A stretch of 35,480 nucleotides of DNA, from the NCBI GenBank assembly GCA_023443925.1, contig JAEZSL010000084.1:1-35480 (forward strand), in the 5' to 3' direction. Origin of the DNA: Bacillota bacterium. Lineage in GTDB: Bacteria; Bacillota_A; Clostridia; Lachnospirales; Lachnospiraceae. Both the position numbers and the translations under genes were made by a program. The notes under the pieces are model-generated. The model was not told where the DNA came from. It did not search any database and saw only the letters and a list, made by a program, of their open reading frames with translations. Shown here piece by piece: positions 1-8,574 of the stretch; position 1 is the stretch's first letter; each line of letters begins with the position of its first letter.

Positions 1-2
1 AT

Positions 3-311
3 GAATTCCTAAAATATATATGTGAATATCCTGACTGGAAAGCACGAGTGACCCTTTTTGAAAATGGAACAAGTTTAATACCGGCAGAACATATCTTTCT
101 TATCTCAGCTTCTTATGGGATGTCCGCATGCTTTGTGGGTTTTCTGGATATTGAAGAGGCCAACAAGATTTTACAATTGCCGCAGCATATTAGCTGCTTT
201 TATCTCCTTCCCGTCGGTTATGCAGACGAGATGCCATGCGAAAAGTACACGAAGGATTTAGATGAATTAGTATTTTATGATCAGTGGATTTTGCAGAAGA
301 AAATAATTTGA
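3..311 (+). CDS. Nitroreductase-family protein, C-terminal part (5' end outside window)
   Basis: The reading frame is open from the left edge and stops at TGA 309-311, so this is the last ~102 codons of a longer gene. The visible part (EFLKYICEYPDW..., then IPAEHIFLISASYGMSAC and YLLPVGYADEMP) resembles the C-terminal half of FMN-dependent nitroreductases, where a helix of the AENILLAAxxxGLGSC type is followed by a strand ending in LPVGYP. Family members reduce nitro, quinone or enone substrates with NAD(P)H in the cytosol; the substrate here cannot be told. The GTG at 48 is an internal valine, not a start. A strong terminator lies ~110 bp downstream. The family call is by eye from a fragment and is moderately secure. 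Confidence 0.65.
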   Translation, partial: EFLKYICEYPDWKARVTLFENGTSLIPAEHIFLISASYGMSACFVGFLDIEEANKILQLPQHISCFYLLPVGYADEMPCEKYTKDLDELVFYDQWILQKKII

Positions 312-423
312 CATTTATAAGATGATTGACTGCTGGTTATGCCTCAAGGATTGTTTGCGTGGAGAAATAAAGGCTGTAAAAGGTACAAAGTTAAATAGAA
401 TCAGAATGAATAATAATCAAGTG

Positions 424-451
424 GGCTGCCGGAATTGGGCAGCCTTTTTTT
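424..451 (+). terminator. Rho-independent terminator
   Basis: GGCTGCC (424-430) pairs perfectly with GGCAGCC (438-444) around a 7-nt loop, followed by seven T. It probably ends the nitroreductase-like transcript. Confidence 0.85.
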
Positions 452-462
452 ATCGTCTAGAA

Positions 463-488
463 AAAAATCGCCCTATTTAATAAAAACC
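463..488 (+). repeat. Short dispersed repeat, copy 1 (AAAAATCGCCCTATTTA core)
   Basis: AAAAATCG-C-CCTATTTA followed by AATAAAAACC matches 21719-21743 with one substitution and one single-base indel. Both copies lie just after the T-tract of a terminator. Function unknown. Confidence 0.5.
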
Positions 489-538
489 TGATTAGGGATG
501 CACATGAACACGCAATAGGATATATCATTTTAAAGAGT

Positions 539-566
539 GTCACAACCGTGACAGCGCATCAGCGCC
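539..566 (+). repeat. Double-hairpin dispersed repeat, copy 1
   Basis: Two adjacent small inverted repeats: GTCAC-AACC-GTGAC, then A, then GCGC-ATCA-GCGC. The same two-part unit occurs at 17069-17096, with 24 of 28 bases identical and differences mostly in the loops. This resembles REP/BIME-like extragenic elements or a small structured RNA; flanks of the two copies are unrelated. Confidence 0.6.
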
Positions 567-827
567 GGAATGCTGTTTCATATGGAGTTAACTCTACTTT
601 TGACCTTAACTCAGTCTTTATTCGATAAAACCAGTTAATAAGAGAGAAAGCGTAATTTATATAAAAAGCCTTCCCCCATGGTTAAAGATAAAGGCTGATA
701 AAATCAAATAAATGCCAGGTAAATAGTAAAAAAATAATTTGAAGATAAACCGGCAGCATACTCGTTATATATTAGAAAATGTTTCAATAATTAGGTTTAG
801 AATGAAAAGTATGGGAGGATTATAATT

Positions 828-2693
828 ATGAATATAAGGAAAAACTATAAAGTATTAATTACTTTATTTATGACCGTATTACTATTAACGCAAATGTTCA
901 CAAATTGTGTCGTTAATGCAGAAACAAATAAGGATAACCCTGAAAATAGCAGTAATATTATTAAATATATAGACGCTGAGATGAATAATTTAGTCGGCAA
1001 TAAATTAGCAAAGGGCGTTACAGCTTCTATTATTCAAAATAATGAGTTAGTCCTGAGCAAAGGTTATGGTTATTCGGATGAGAAAACTGGCAGGGAGGTA
1101 GATCCAGAAAACACAATTTTTAAAATCGGATCAGTATCAAAGATATTTGTTGCACTTGCGGCTATGCAGCTTAAGGAACAAGGCAAACTTGATTTGAATG
1201 TACCTATAACTCAGTATCTTGAGGCGGATTTCCCAGGATTTAAATACCCTGTAACAATGGAAAATCTGCTTACCCATACGGCCGGCTTTGAGGACCTGTA
1301 CTCACCCCTGGAGGTCAGATTGGAAAGTGAGATTATACCCCTTAAGGATTTTGTCAGAACTGGCATGCCGGAGCAGGTTTTTAAACCGGGTGAGGTTTCT
1401 GCATATTCTAATTATGGGATAGCACTTGCCGGCTATGTGATCGAGAGAATTTCGGGTATTTCCTTTTACGATTATGCCGAAGAAAATATATTTAAGCCAT
1501 TGCAAATGAATCATACAACTTATAAACCAGTTCCAAAAGGTATTATATCAAAAGCTTACAGCCCCAAAGGGGAAGAAAAATCGGATGTGCTGGAGCATTC
1601 GTACCCGGCCGGTTCTGTTACCTCTACGGCAGAGGATATGGCTAAATGTATGAAATTCCTGCTGGATGATGAGGAACAGAGTATTTTAGGAAGCAAGGGA
1701 AAAAAAGAAATGTTTGATAAGCACTTTGCTATGGATCAGGAATGGCCGGGTTACGGATATGTATGGATGAGGCACGAGATCAACGGTCATACTTTTTATG
1801 AACATGGCGGCGGAACTGCTAATTTTGCGTCAGAACTGGTGCTGTTTCCGGAGCAGAAGCTTGGAATATTTATGTCAAGTAATCAAATAAGCAGTTATGA
1901 GCTGGCGGAATATACCTTTGGTGCGGCAGAAATGCTTTACGGAAAGGAATCAAAAAAGCTTGCATATTTAGGCATAAATGACAGGGACATCAGCGGATAT
2001 TACATACCGGCCAGAAGTGTATTTAAAGGTTCGGATAAGTTCGCCAGTTCAATTTTAAATTTGTTATATGGCTTTCCAAAGCATATTACAGGAAATCCGG
2101 TAGATGGATTTGTACTAGATGGAAAAAAACTTATTGCAGCAGGAGAAGATGCATACAGTATCGAGGGGAGTTCTGAATATATAAAGTTTATGCAAAAAGG
2201 GAATCATTTATATTATTCGTCAAAACAATATTACACATCTTGCATCCGTGTACCATGGTATGAAGGCACACAGTGGCAGTTATTTGTAATACTATCGTTT
2301 ATTGTTTTCGGTCTGGTTGGGTTTATTCTGGCTGCTGTTTGTGTAATATCAGGTACCATAAAGAAGAGGGGGCAGTACCCCGTACTGACGCATTTACCTT
2401 ACATGGCAGTGTTCCTTATATTTGTATCCATGGTTATCCGATTTATTTTTTATATGGACTATATGAATAAAGTATTTGGAGATTTGAATTGTTTGGCCGG
2501 TCTGGATGGAGTGATATCTTTTTATAAAGTGGCAGCACCATTGATAGGCATTTCCGGATTGGGTGGGATTGCTTCCACTGTCTTTTTATGGTTACAGCAA
2601 CGCAATATTTTTGTCTGTATGTTTTACTCCATATGGAGTGTAATAGTTGTAATTTTTACATTATGGCTTATTCAATTAAACTTAATCGGATAA
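828..2693 (+). CDS. Beta-lactamase-family (class C-like) serine hydrolase with C-terminal membrane segments
   Basis: The 621-aa product has an N-terminal signal/anchor (residues ~8-30) and a serine beta-lactamase/D-Ala-D-Ala peptidase-type domain (~45-370). The active-site signatures are visible: SVSK at 102-105 (SxxK nucleophile), YSN at 193-195 (YxN), and HGGG at 326-329, in the place of the KTG/HxG motif. A linker is followed by about four hydrophobic segments (~490-615), so the catalytic domain is outside the cell and membrane-tethered at its C-terminus. Relatives include Bacillus PbpE/YbbE-like proteins and esterases of family VIII, so peptidase, esterase or weak beta-lactamase activity are all possible. 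The ATG follows GGGAGG. It is monocistronic, ended by the hairpin at 2777-2806. Confidence 0.9.
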   Translation: MNIRKNYKVLITLFMTVLLLTQMFTNCVVNAETNKDNPENSSNIIKYIDAEMNNLVGNKLAKGVTASIIQNNELVLSKGYGYSDEKTGREVDPENTIFKIGSVSKIFVALAAMQLKEQGKLDLNVPITQYLEADFPGFKYPVTMENLLTHTAGFEDLYSPLEVRLESEIIPLKDFVRTGMPEQVFKPGEVSAYSNYGIALAGYVIERISGISFYDYAEENIFKPLQMNHTTYKPVPKGIISKAYSPKGEEKSDVLEHSYPAGSVTSTAEDMAKCMKFLLDDEEQSILGSKGKKEMFDKHFAMDQEWPGYGYVWMRHEINGHTFYEHGGGTANFASELVLFPEQKLGIFMSSNQISSYELAEYTFGAAEMLYGKESKKLAYLGINDRDISGYYIPARSVFKGSDKFASSILNLLYGFPKHITGNPVDGFVLDGKKLIAAGEDAYSIEGSSEYIKFMQKGNHLYYSSKQYYTSCIRVPWYEGTQWQLFVILSFIVFGLVGFILAAVCVISGTIKKRGQYPVLTHLPYMAVFLIFVSMVIRFIFYMDYMNKVFGDLNCLAGLDGVISFYKVAAPLIGISGLGGIASTVFLWLQQRNIFVCMFYSIWSVIVVIFTLWLIQLNLIG

Positions 2694-2776
2694 TTATTTT
2701 ATACTAGATAATACATCTGAAGGGATCTCTGCTGTAATGATATATAGCTTCCCTCACAGAATTTTAAGGTGATTTA

Positions 2777-2806
2777 AAAACCAGGGCTGAGTCAGTCCTG
2801 GTTTTT
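2777..2806 (+). terminator. Rho-independent terminator, likely bidirectional
   Basis: AAAACCAGG (2777-2785) pairs with CCTGGTTTT (2797-2805) and is followed by T; the A-rich left arm would also serve the other strand. It lies ~85 bp after the serine hydrolase gene. Confidence 0.8.
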
Positions 2807-2819
2807 GAGGTTGCCCTTT

Positions 2820-3008
2820 ATGGCGGATGAATGGTGTATTTCCGCAAGCATGGTTAATGAAAAAAATCATGTATTTAATATGAAATATTTACTTGATATG
2901 ATCGGTGTTCGATATAGGGAGTGTCGCGAGAAGTTTATCCCATGGTATGAACTTAACGTTAATCTGATTGCGGACAGCATTATCAATTTTATGATTCTAC
3001 TTGCCTAA
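2820..3008 (+). CDS. Small hypothetical protein or gene remnant (62 aa)
   Basis: An open frame beginning MADEWCISASMVNEK and ending INFMILLA, preceded by GAGG nine bases before the ATG. I do not recognise it. It starts directly after the serine hydrolase terminator and ends ~40 bp before the flavoprotein promoter. The hydrophobic C-terminus could be the tail of a decayed one-component regulator (for example TetR-type, whose operators are palindromes like that at 3089-3100), but there is no helix-turn-helix. It may be chance. Confidence 0.25.
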   Translation: MADEWCISASMVNEKNHVFNMKYLLDMIGVRYRECREKFIPWYELNVNLIADSIINFMILLA

Positions 3009-3049
3009 AATATTACAAGAAATAAAAATAGCTAATATTATTTTTTGTA

Positions 3050-3078
3050 TTGACAAAAAAATAACAAACGACTATACT
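3050..3078 (+). promoter_or_regulatory. Sigma-A-type promoter of the flavoprotein gene
   Basis: TTGACA (3050-3055), a 17-bp spacer and TATACT (3073-3078): near consensus. A palindrome lies immediately downstream. Confidence 0.8.
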
Positions 3079-3088
3079 TTTATTTGAA

Positions 3089-3100
3089 TGACCGCGGTCA
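3089..3100 (+). promoter_or_regulatory. Palindromic operator TGACCGCGGTCA
   Basis: A perfect 12-bp palindrome begins 10 bp after the -10 box, over the expected transcription start. The placement is that of a repressor operator (TetR-type sites often look like this). No intact cognate regulator is adjacent. Confidence 0.6.
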
Positions 3101-3153
3101 CTTAAATGCGCATATAACACTTAACAGAATATCATAAAAAGGGGAATTACAAT

Positions 3154-5106
3154 TTGAAAAAGCATATTACAATTATACTCACCCTGATTCTTGTAACTAT
3201 GACAGTATTATCCGGCTGTACAAAGGTTAAAGAGAAGGAAGTTATGAAATCGGACACGAAAGATTCTAGTGAAACATCTTCAAATACAGGGGAAGCATCC
3301 TCTGCGGTAAAAGCAGGAACCTATACGGCAACCGCAAAAGGAATCGGAGATGTCAAAGTCACGCTGACTGTAGATGCCAAGGGTGTCATTACGGATTTAA
3401 CTGCCGATGCATCAAACGAAACAGCAGATATCGGTGGTGAAGCCGTGAAAAAGTTAACAGCTCAGATACTGAAGCGACAGACAGTAGCCGTTGACGCCGT
3501 ATCCGGTGCAACACTTAGCAGCGGTGCTTTAATCTCCGCCGTAACGGATGCTTTAAAGCAGGCAGGTATTGATCCGGAAAAAATGACAGCCAAAGAAGTG
3601 GAAGCCGGAGTTGACGAAGAAGTTACGGTTGATGTAGTTATCGCAGGCGCAGGTACCTCCGGAACCGGTGCTGCTCTTGCTGCCAGTGAATCCGGAGCAA
3701 AAGTTATGATTCTTGAAAAAACTGGAAAAGTAGGCGGTCTGGGAACAACCGGATTGGGACTTTTTGCCACGGAGTCAAGTCTGCAGGCAGCAGCCGGAGT
3801 TAGCGTTACTTCAAAGGAAATGTTTGAATATATTGAAAAATATAACCATTACCGTTCCAATGGTGCACTCTTAAAAGCCATCATTGATAAATCTGGTGAT
3901 ACGGTTGACTGGCTGATGGCAAACGGCATTGGCTTACATATGGGTCTGGGAGTAAACCAGAAAGCACATATCGGTGCACCAAAAACATACCATATGTGGG
4001 ATAATTCCAGGGAAGATTTCCCTGCCGTATATGAAATGATGCAGAAGGAAAGAGGCGCTGAGTTAAGACTCAATACCAGAGCAGTAGAGTTGATTCAGAA
4101 TGCGGATGGTTCCGTAACCGGCATCATTGCAGAAAAAGAAGACGGCGGCAAATTAACAGTTCATGCAAAAGCGGTTATTCTTTGTACCGGCGGTTTTGGT
4201 GCAGATGAAGAGATGATGAAAGAATATACACAGATTAACGAATATAATTATTTTGGATACGGCAATACCGGTGATGGTGTTAAAATGGCATGGGAGGCCG
4301 GAGCGGATAAGCTGGGCAATCATGTACTTCAGATCCATCTGGGCGATCTTCCGGAATCCAAAACAATCAATGATCGTTACGGTGATAATGCCGTAACCCA
4401 GGTCAAGGATGTTCCACTGCTGTGGGTTAACAAGGAAGGTACACGCTTTGTAAATGAGAGTGTCGTATATGACAATGTACTATGGGGAAATGCGGCATAC
4501 TCTGCAGGCGGAGAGTATTTTACAATTGTAGACCAGGCTTCCATAGATAAATTTATAAAGGAAGGAATTGCATTTACAGGAGCTTACCAGATGAATGGTT
4601 CAGGACTTATGACTCCGGAGGGCGGCAATGATACGAATATAACCATTGCCCCGTTGCCAAATCTTCAGCAGGATCTGGAGACACTGATTAATGCGGGTAT
4701 TGTCTTTAAAGGAAATACAGTACAGGAACTGGCGCAGGCTTCCGGAATGAACGCGGATAAACTCGAGAAGAATATAGCAATGTACAATGATGCTGTAAAA
4801 TCCGGCAGTGATAATCATTTCTACAAAGACGCGAAGTATCTTCTTTACAATGTAGAGAAAGGACCGTATTATGCCATTCGCGTCAGAGGTTCCGTATACG
4901 GCTCCATCGGTGGTATCCGAATCAATGAAGATATCCAGGCATTAAATGAAGCAGGACAGCCGATACCGGGTCTTTATGCAGCTGGTGTCGATGCAGGCGG
5001 GTTATATGATAACACTTACCCGGATATTGAAGGAGTGACCATGGCCTTTGCTATGAATTCCGGACGTATTGCAGGAGAAAATGCGTCTGCTTCTGCTGCA
5101 AAATAA
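3154..5106 (+). CDS. Secreted flavoprotein lipoprotein: FMN-binding domain plus fumarate-reductase-like FAD domain
   Basis: 650 aa. The start is TTG 3154, since AAAAGGGG precedes it. Residues 1-22 are a lipoprotein signal with lipobox LSGC (Cys22). Residues ~52-137 form an FMN_bind domain with SGAT at 117-120, the Thr that ApbE-type transferases flavinylate. From ~158 on is a FAD_binding_2 domain: Rossmann motif GAGTSGTGAA at 165-174, GTRFVNE with the conserved Arg431, and the FAD-contacting C-terminus near 628-642. The family contains fumarate, urocanate and other unsaturated-acid reductases that accept electrons outside the cytoplasmic membrane. The HHTMGG segment of true fumarate reductases is VYGSIGG here (581-587) and the later Arg-bearing HGANRLGG segment is YDNTYPDIEG, so the substrate is probably not fumarate. 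No apbE is present in the window. Confidence 0.88.
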   Translation: MKKHITIILTLILVTMTVLSGCTKVKEKEVMKSDTKDSSETSSNTGEASSAVKAGTYTATAKGIGDVKVTLTVDAKGVITDLTADASNETADIGGEAVKKLTAQILKRQTVAVDAVSGATLSSGALISAVTDALKQAGIDPEKMTAKEVEAGVDEEVTVDVVIAGAGTSGTGAALAASESGAKVMILEKTGKVGGLGTTGLGLFATESSLQAAAGVSVTSKEMFEYIEKYNHYRSNGALLKAIIDKSGDTVDWLMANGIGLHMGLGVNQKAHIGAPKTYHMWDNSREDFPAVYEMMQKERGAELRLNTRAVELIQNADGSVTGIIAEKEDGGKLTVHAKAVILCTGGFGADEEMMKEYTQINEYNYFGYGNTGDGVKMAWEAGADKLGNHVLQIHLGDLPESKTINDRYGDNAVTQVKDVPLLWVNKEGTRFVNESVVYDNVLWGNAAYSAGGEYFTIVDQASIDKFIKEGIAFTGAYQMNGSGLMTPEGGNDTNITIAPLPNLQQDLETLINAGIVFKGNTVQELAQASGMNADKLEKNIAMYNDAVKSGSDNHFYKDAKYLLYNVEKGPYYAIRVRGSVYGSIGGIRINEDIQALNEAGQPIPGLYAAGVDAGGLYDNTYPDIEGVTMAFAMNSGRIAGENASASAAK

Positions 5107-5135
5107 AGTCTAATCATATTGTAGCAGACATATGG

Positions 5136-5174
5136 ACACGAACTGCTTTTTAACATAAGCGGTTCGTGTTCTTT
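5136..5174 (+). terminator. Terminator of the flavoprotein gene
   Basis: ACACGAAC (5136-5143) pairs with GTTCGTGT (5162-5169), extended by inner pairing of GCTT with AAGC, then a short T-rich tail. Confidence 0.8.
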
Positions 5175-5407
5175 TCAAGTGCCTGTAGGACAAACTGATA
5201 TAAAAGACCAAATGTGTTATAGCTGTTTGAAAATGTGATTATACGAACAGACAGGCAATAAAAGCAAGCTTATGAAATTTATGAATCAATTGTTAAATAG
5301 CTGGAAGACAGAGAGTATTATATCGAAGCAGAAGGCTTGAGAAATAAGATAAAAAAGATACAGGGAACATAGGATTAAGACCTGTGTTTGCCCTAAGAGA
5401 CTAAGAA

Positions 5408-5452
5408 ATGATTATCCTGGACTTTAGAAGGTGGAGGATAATCATTTTTTTA
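5408..5452 (+). terminator. Rho-independent terminator without an intact upstream gene
   Basis: ATGATTATCCT (5408-5418) pairs with AGGATAATCAT (5435-5445), followed by a run of T. It is the second terminator after the flavoprotein gene, suggesting that a gene once lay between them. Confidence 0.75.
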
Positions 5453-5639
5453 TACAGTTTAAGATGGATATCTAGACATGGATCTCTCATTTTTCTGACG
5501 AAATCAGATAATATATGGTAAAGTAAAAATATGGTTAAATTAGAATGTGGAGTAAAATTTCTTGAAAAGATTAAAATTTTTTTTCACGCAATAAAAAAGG
5601 CAGTCTGATGCATCTTTATTAGTAGGGAGGAGGAGACGA

Positions 5640-6104
5640 ATGGGAATTAGCAAACGTGATTATGTTACACAGATGGAGATATACAAAAAGAGCTTATACC
5701 GGGTTGCTTACAGCTATATGAACGATAAAACTCTTGCTCTTGATGCATTGGATGAAGCCCTTTATAAAGGATATATCAACCGGGGCAAGTTAAAGAAAGA
5801 AGAATGTTTTAAAACCTGGCTTACAAGGATTGTCGTAAATGAATGTTTACAGCTGCTGCGCAGGAAAAAACGTGAGGTTTTGATTGACCGGATACCGGAG
5901 GAAGCAGTAGAAGCTTTTGACTCTCTTCCGGTTAGGGAAGCTCTGGGTAAACTTTCGCAGGATCTGGCAAGTATTATCTATCTTCGGTTCTTCGGTGGGT
6001 ATACCCTGGCGGAAACGGCTGCCATTCTAAAGGTGCCACAGGGTACGGTAGCCACAAGAGAACGTAAGGCGCTGGCACTATTAAAACTGGAATTATCGGA
6101 ATGA
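5640..6104 (+). CDS. ECF-type RNA polymerase sigma factor
   Basis: 154 aa, the usual length for an ECF sigma factor. Region 2 covers ~15-65 (LYRVAYSYMNDKTLALDALD, then KTWLTRIVVNECL), and region 4 covers ~95-152 with the helix-turn-helix YTLAETAAILKVPQGTVATR. It redirects RNA polymerase to a small stress regulon. A strong AGGAGG site precedes the ATG. The next gene starts 13 bp after the stop and encodes a DUF4179 membrane protein, the usual partner that holds such sigma factors inactive until an envelope signal arrives. A second such pair lies at 26632-28687. Confidence 0.92.
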   Translation: MGISKRDYVTQMEIYKKSLYRVAYSYMNDKTLALDALDEALYKGYINRGKLKKEECFKTWLTRIVVNECLQLLRRKKREVLIDRIPEEAVEAFDSLPVREALGKLSQDLASIIYLRFFGGYTLAETAAILKVPQGTVATRERKALALLKLELSE

Positions 6105-6117
6105 AGGGGAATAAAAG

Positions 6118-7536
6118 ATGAATGATGATCGTATTACAGAGTATAAAAAATTAATACTGGAAGCAGAGAATTATCCGGATGAATTAGAATTCATAAATAA
6201 CCGACTGCAAAAAAAAATCAGGAAAGGATATAGAAGGCGTTTTATGGCCGGTCTGTGTACTATTGTGGGGGTGGCTTTATTATTTACAGCGGTTGTAAAT
6301 ACACCTACGGTTATTGCCGAGTCCATATACCGAATTCCTGTCATCGGTGATTTGGCGGAGTATGTAAAGTTTGACCGCGGACTGCAAAATGCTGTTAAGA
6401 ACGAATATGTTCAGGAGGTAAATCTGGAACAGGAATCAAACGGTTACACCCTGAAAATGCCCTATGTAATTGCTGACAGTAAGCGCCTTGTGTTGTTCTT
6501 TCAATTACCGGAGAGCATAGTCAGCCGGTCTGATGCAAATGAATACCAGATTGTAATAGGGGACATCGCCTTGGAGAAATTTGATGTAAGAAGTATCAGC
6601 TACCCGCAACTTAAGGGCAAGTTCGCAGCAGGTGTCAGCGGACTGCAAGTTATCAGCATCCGCATGAATGAAACGGCTATACCGCAGGATATAGTTTTAC
6701 CAATATCATTGGTTAAGTTATATAAAGAGATAAGTACCGGGATGGCGGACAATAAACAGGCTGACGAGGGTTCCCTTGTCAATGCAGCGGAATCTGGGGA
6801 AACTATACTGGGATCTTATGAATTCAGTCTTCATCTGAACACCTTTCAGGAGCCCATAACCACGGTTTTAAATTCGGAAATACAGGTGTTAAATGAAACT
6901 GTATTCATACAATCCATTACCGAGTATCCTACGGGTATTGAAATTAAAGTAACGACACCGAATAAGGGGAATGCAATTATAAGTGGTCTGCAATTCAGAG
7001 GAATTGATAAAAAAGGTAATACCTGGGGAGGTCCGGAGGGAACTGGTCCAGCGGTTAATTATAATTATATTGATAACTCCTTAGATTTTAAATATTATCT
7101 GGAAAATGACTATTTTAACAAAGCGTCATTGACTGGCCTGGAGATTATCGGGGTGGGTATGTTTATGAAATCAGATCAGAAGATAACGGTTGACTTACAA
7201 AATCAGACGATGTCACCGGTAATTTCTGACCTAATAATCAAGGATGTCAGGAAAGCGGGAGATAAGGCCGCTGTTACCTTTGAATCAACGGTTGCTGATA
7301 GTATGGATAAGGTTTTAAGAACTTTCGATACGCGTTATGAAGATCTTCATGGTAATGTCTATGATATGACAGATTATCAAAACGGAGCAGGTTATCAAAC
7401 AGCATGGCAGATCAATGATAAAATTTTTTATGAGGTATCTGTAATTTGGCCAGAAGATAATCAAGTGGTTTTAATGAGGAGGGAGGCTCCCGTTATTAAA
7501 CTTGACAACCCGGTTAGTATTTCTTTAAATAAATAA
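6118..7536 (+). CDS. DUF4179-domain membrane protein, probable anti-sigma factor
   Basis: 472 aa: a charged cytoplasmic N-terminus (1-41), one membrane helix (~42-61, FMAGLCTIVGVALLFTAVV), the DUF4179 core just after it (IAESIYRIPVIGDLAEYVKF) and a long extracellular beta-rich domain to the end. Location and topology fit an anti-sigma factor whose outer domain receives a signal and whose inner tail binds the sigma factor. It forms an operon with the ECF sigma gene. No classical zinc-binding anti-sigma motif (HxxxCxxC) is seen in the N-terminus, so the mode of inhibition is open. The ligand is unknown. Confidence 0.85.
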   Translation: MNDDRITEYKKLILEAENYPDELEFINNRLQKKIRKGYRRRFMAGLCTIVGVALLFTAVVNTPTVIAESIYRIPVIGDLAEYVKFDRGLQNAVKNEYVQEVNLEQESNGYTLKMPYVIADSKRLVLFFQLPESIVSRSDANEYQIVIGDIALEKFDVRSISYPQLKGKFAAGVSGLQVISIRMNETAIPQDIVLPISLVKLYKEISTGMADNKQADEGSLVNAAESGETILGSYEFSLHLNTFQEPITTVLNSEIQVLNETVFIQSITEYPTGIEIKVTTPNKGNAIISGLQFRGIDKKGNTWGGPEGTGPAVNYNYIDNSLDFKYYLENDYFNKASLTGLEIIGVGMFMKSDQKITVDLQNQTMSPVISDLIIKDVRKAGDKAAVTFESTVADSMDKVLRTFDTRYEDLHGNVYDMTDYQNGAGYQTAWQINDKIFYEVSVIWPEDNQVVLMRREAPVIKLDNPVSISLNK

Positions 7537-7629
7537 TATTAATACTTGCCGCTGCACCTCCTAACAATTATAATTTATCACAGAGAGCTTTTTTACTATT
7601 ACCGCTTAAAAACTGTTTGAGGTGATACG

Positions 7630-8574
7630 ATGAAACTTGAGCGACTTCTCGCCATAATAATGCTGCTGCTTAACAGGAGGCAGGTAAATGCAACAGAACT
7701 TGCAGAATATTTCGAAGTATCTCAAAGAACCATTTATAGAGATATTGATGCGATTAACCAGGCTGGAATTCCCATTGTATCTTATATGGGTGCGGAAGGC
7801 GGCTTTGGAATTTTAGAAAATTATAAGGTCAATACGAATTTTTTAGACGATTATGAGATTAACTCTATTATCACAGCTCTAAAAAATCTGAACGGTACGG
7901 TTGATAACAGAAAGATATCCCATGCTTTAGAAAAATTAGAAAATTTAAAACCTCACAAAAATGGTGACGGAGATAGTATGAATACTATTCCAATTAATAT
8001 TGACTATAATAACTGGAATAGCAATAATATGGATAAGGATAAGTTAAAGGCTCTGAATAAGGCTATTTACGAGAAGAGAAGAATTTGTTTTAATTATATT
8101 AACATAAAAGGTGAATTGACCAATCGCATTGTCTCGCCTTTATCTCTTTTATTAAAGGATTTCTCCTGGTATCTTCACGGTTATTGCCATAGTAAGCAGG
8201 ATTACAGGCTTTTCAAGGTGAAGAGAATGCTTAAATTACAGGTTACGGACGACATTTTTACCATGGAGGCCCCTCCTCTGGAGTCATTGGATTATCTCGA
8301 AGCCTGGTACAAGGATAAAGAGGTTATAAATATTAAGTTAAAATTTAAACCAGAAGTGAGGGCAAGGGTCGTTGACAGCTTCAATGAAGAACAGATCCGA
8401 TTTTGTGAAGACGAAACAGCAGAGGTTAATTTTACGGCACCTGAGGATAATTGGCTGTTTGAACTCATACTTGGTTTCGGAAATCAGGTAGAAGTGATAG
8501 AACCGCTTCGCTTACGATTATTAATGAAGCAAAAGGCCATGGATATCTGGAATTTATATAAAAATGATTATTAA
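7630..8574 (+). CDS. HTH/WYL-domain transcriptional regulator (YafY type)
   Basis: 314 aa. An HTH_11-type winged helix occupies ~1-60 (VNATELAEYFEVSQRTIYRD) with the following GIPIVSYMGAEGGF segment typical of YafY-like regulators. A WYL domain runs from ~138 to 228 with the name-giving W-Y-L at 180-182 and downstream RLFKVKRM, and a WCX-like C-terminal extension follows to 310. WYL domains bind ligands such as nucleic acids or nucleotides and control DNA damage, defence and metabolic genes. Start ATG follows GAGGTG. It stands alone, closed by a strong terminator that overlaps the stop codon. Its target is unknown; the neighbouring Fpg-like gene is a possible but unproven one. Confidence 0.88.
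   Translation: MKLERLLAIIMLLLNRRQVNATELAEYFEVSQRTIYRDIDAINQAGIPIVSYMGAEGGFGILENYKVNTNFLDDYEINSIITALKNLNGTVDNRKISHALEKLENLKPHKNGDGDSMNTIPINIDYNNWNSNNMDKDKLKALNKAIYEKRRICFNYINIKGELTNRIVSPLSLLLKDFSWYLHGYCHSKQDYRLFKVKRMLKLQVTDDIFTMEAPPLESLDYLEAWYKDKEVINIKLKFKPEVRARVVDSFNEEQIRFCEDETAEVNFTAPEDNWLFELILGFGNQVEVIEPLRLRLLMKQKAMDIWNLYKNDY

Larger units (their letters stand above)
312..827. other. Gene-free interval with terminator and two dispersed repeats
   Basis: No convincing gene is seen. The interval holds a terminator (424-451), a short repeat shared with 21719-21743 (463-488), a double-hairpin repeat shared with 17069-17096 (539-566), and the perfect palindrome GAGTTAACTC at 585-594. The last part is the leader of the serine hydrolase gene; I could not assign a confident promoter. 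Confidence 0.6.
2694..3153. other. Interval between serine hydrolase and flavoprotein genes
   Basis: Contains the terminator at 2777-2806, a doubtful 62-codon reading frame (2820-3008), and the promoter/operator of the flavoprotein gene (3050-3100). Nothing else is seen. Confidence 0.6.
5107..5639. other. Gene-free interval with two terminators
   Basis: Holds terminators at 5136-5174 and 5408-5452. Between them a short open stretch (about 5301-5370, reading EDREYYIEAEGLRNKIKKI before a stop) looks like the tail of a decayed gene whose terminator would be the second hairpin; this is tentative. The rest is the AT-rich leader of the sigma factor gene. Confidence 0.45.
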
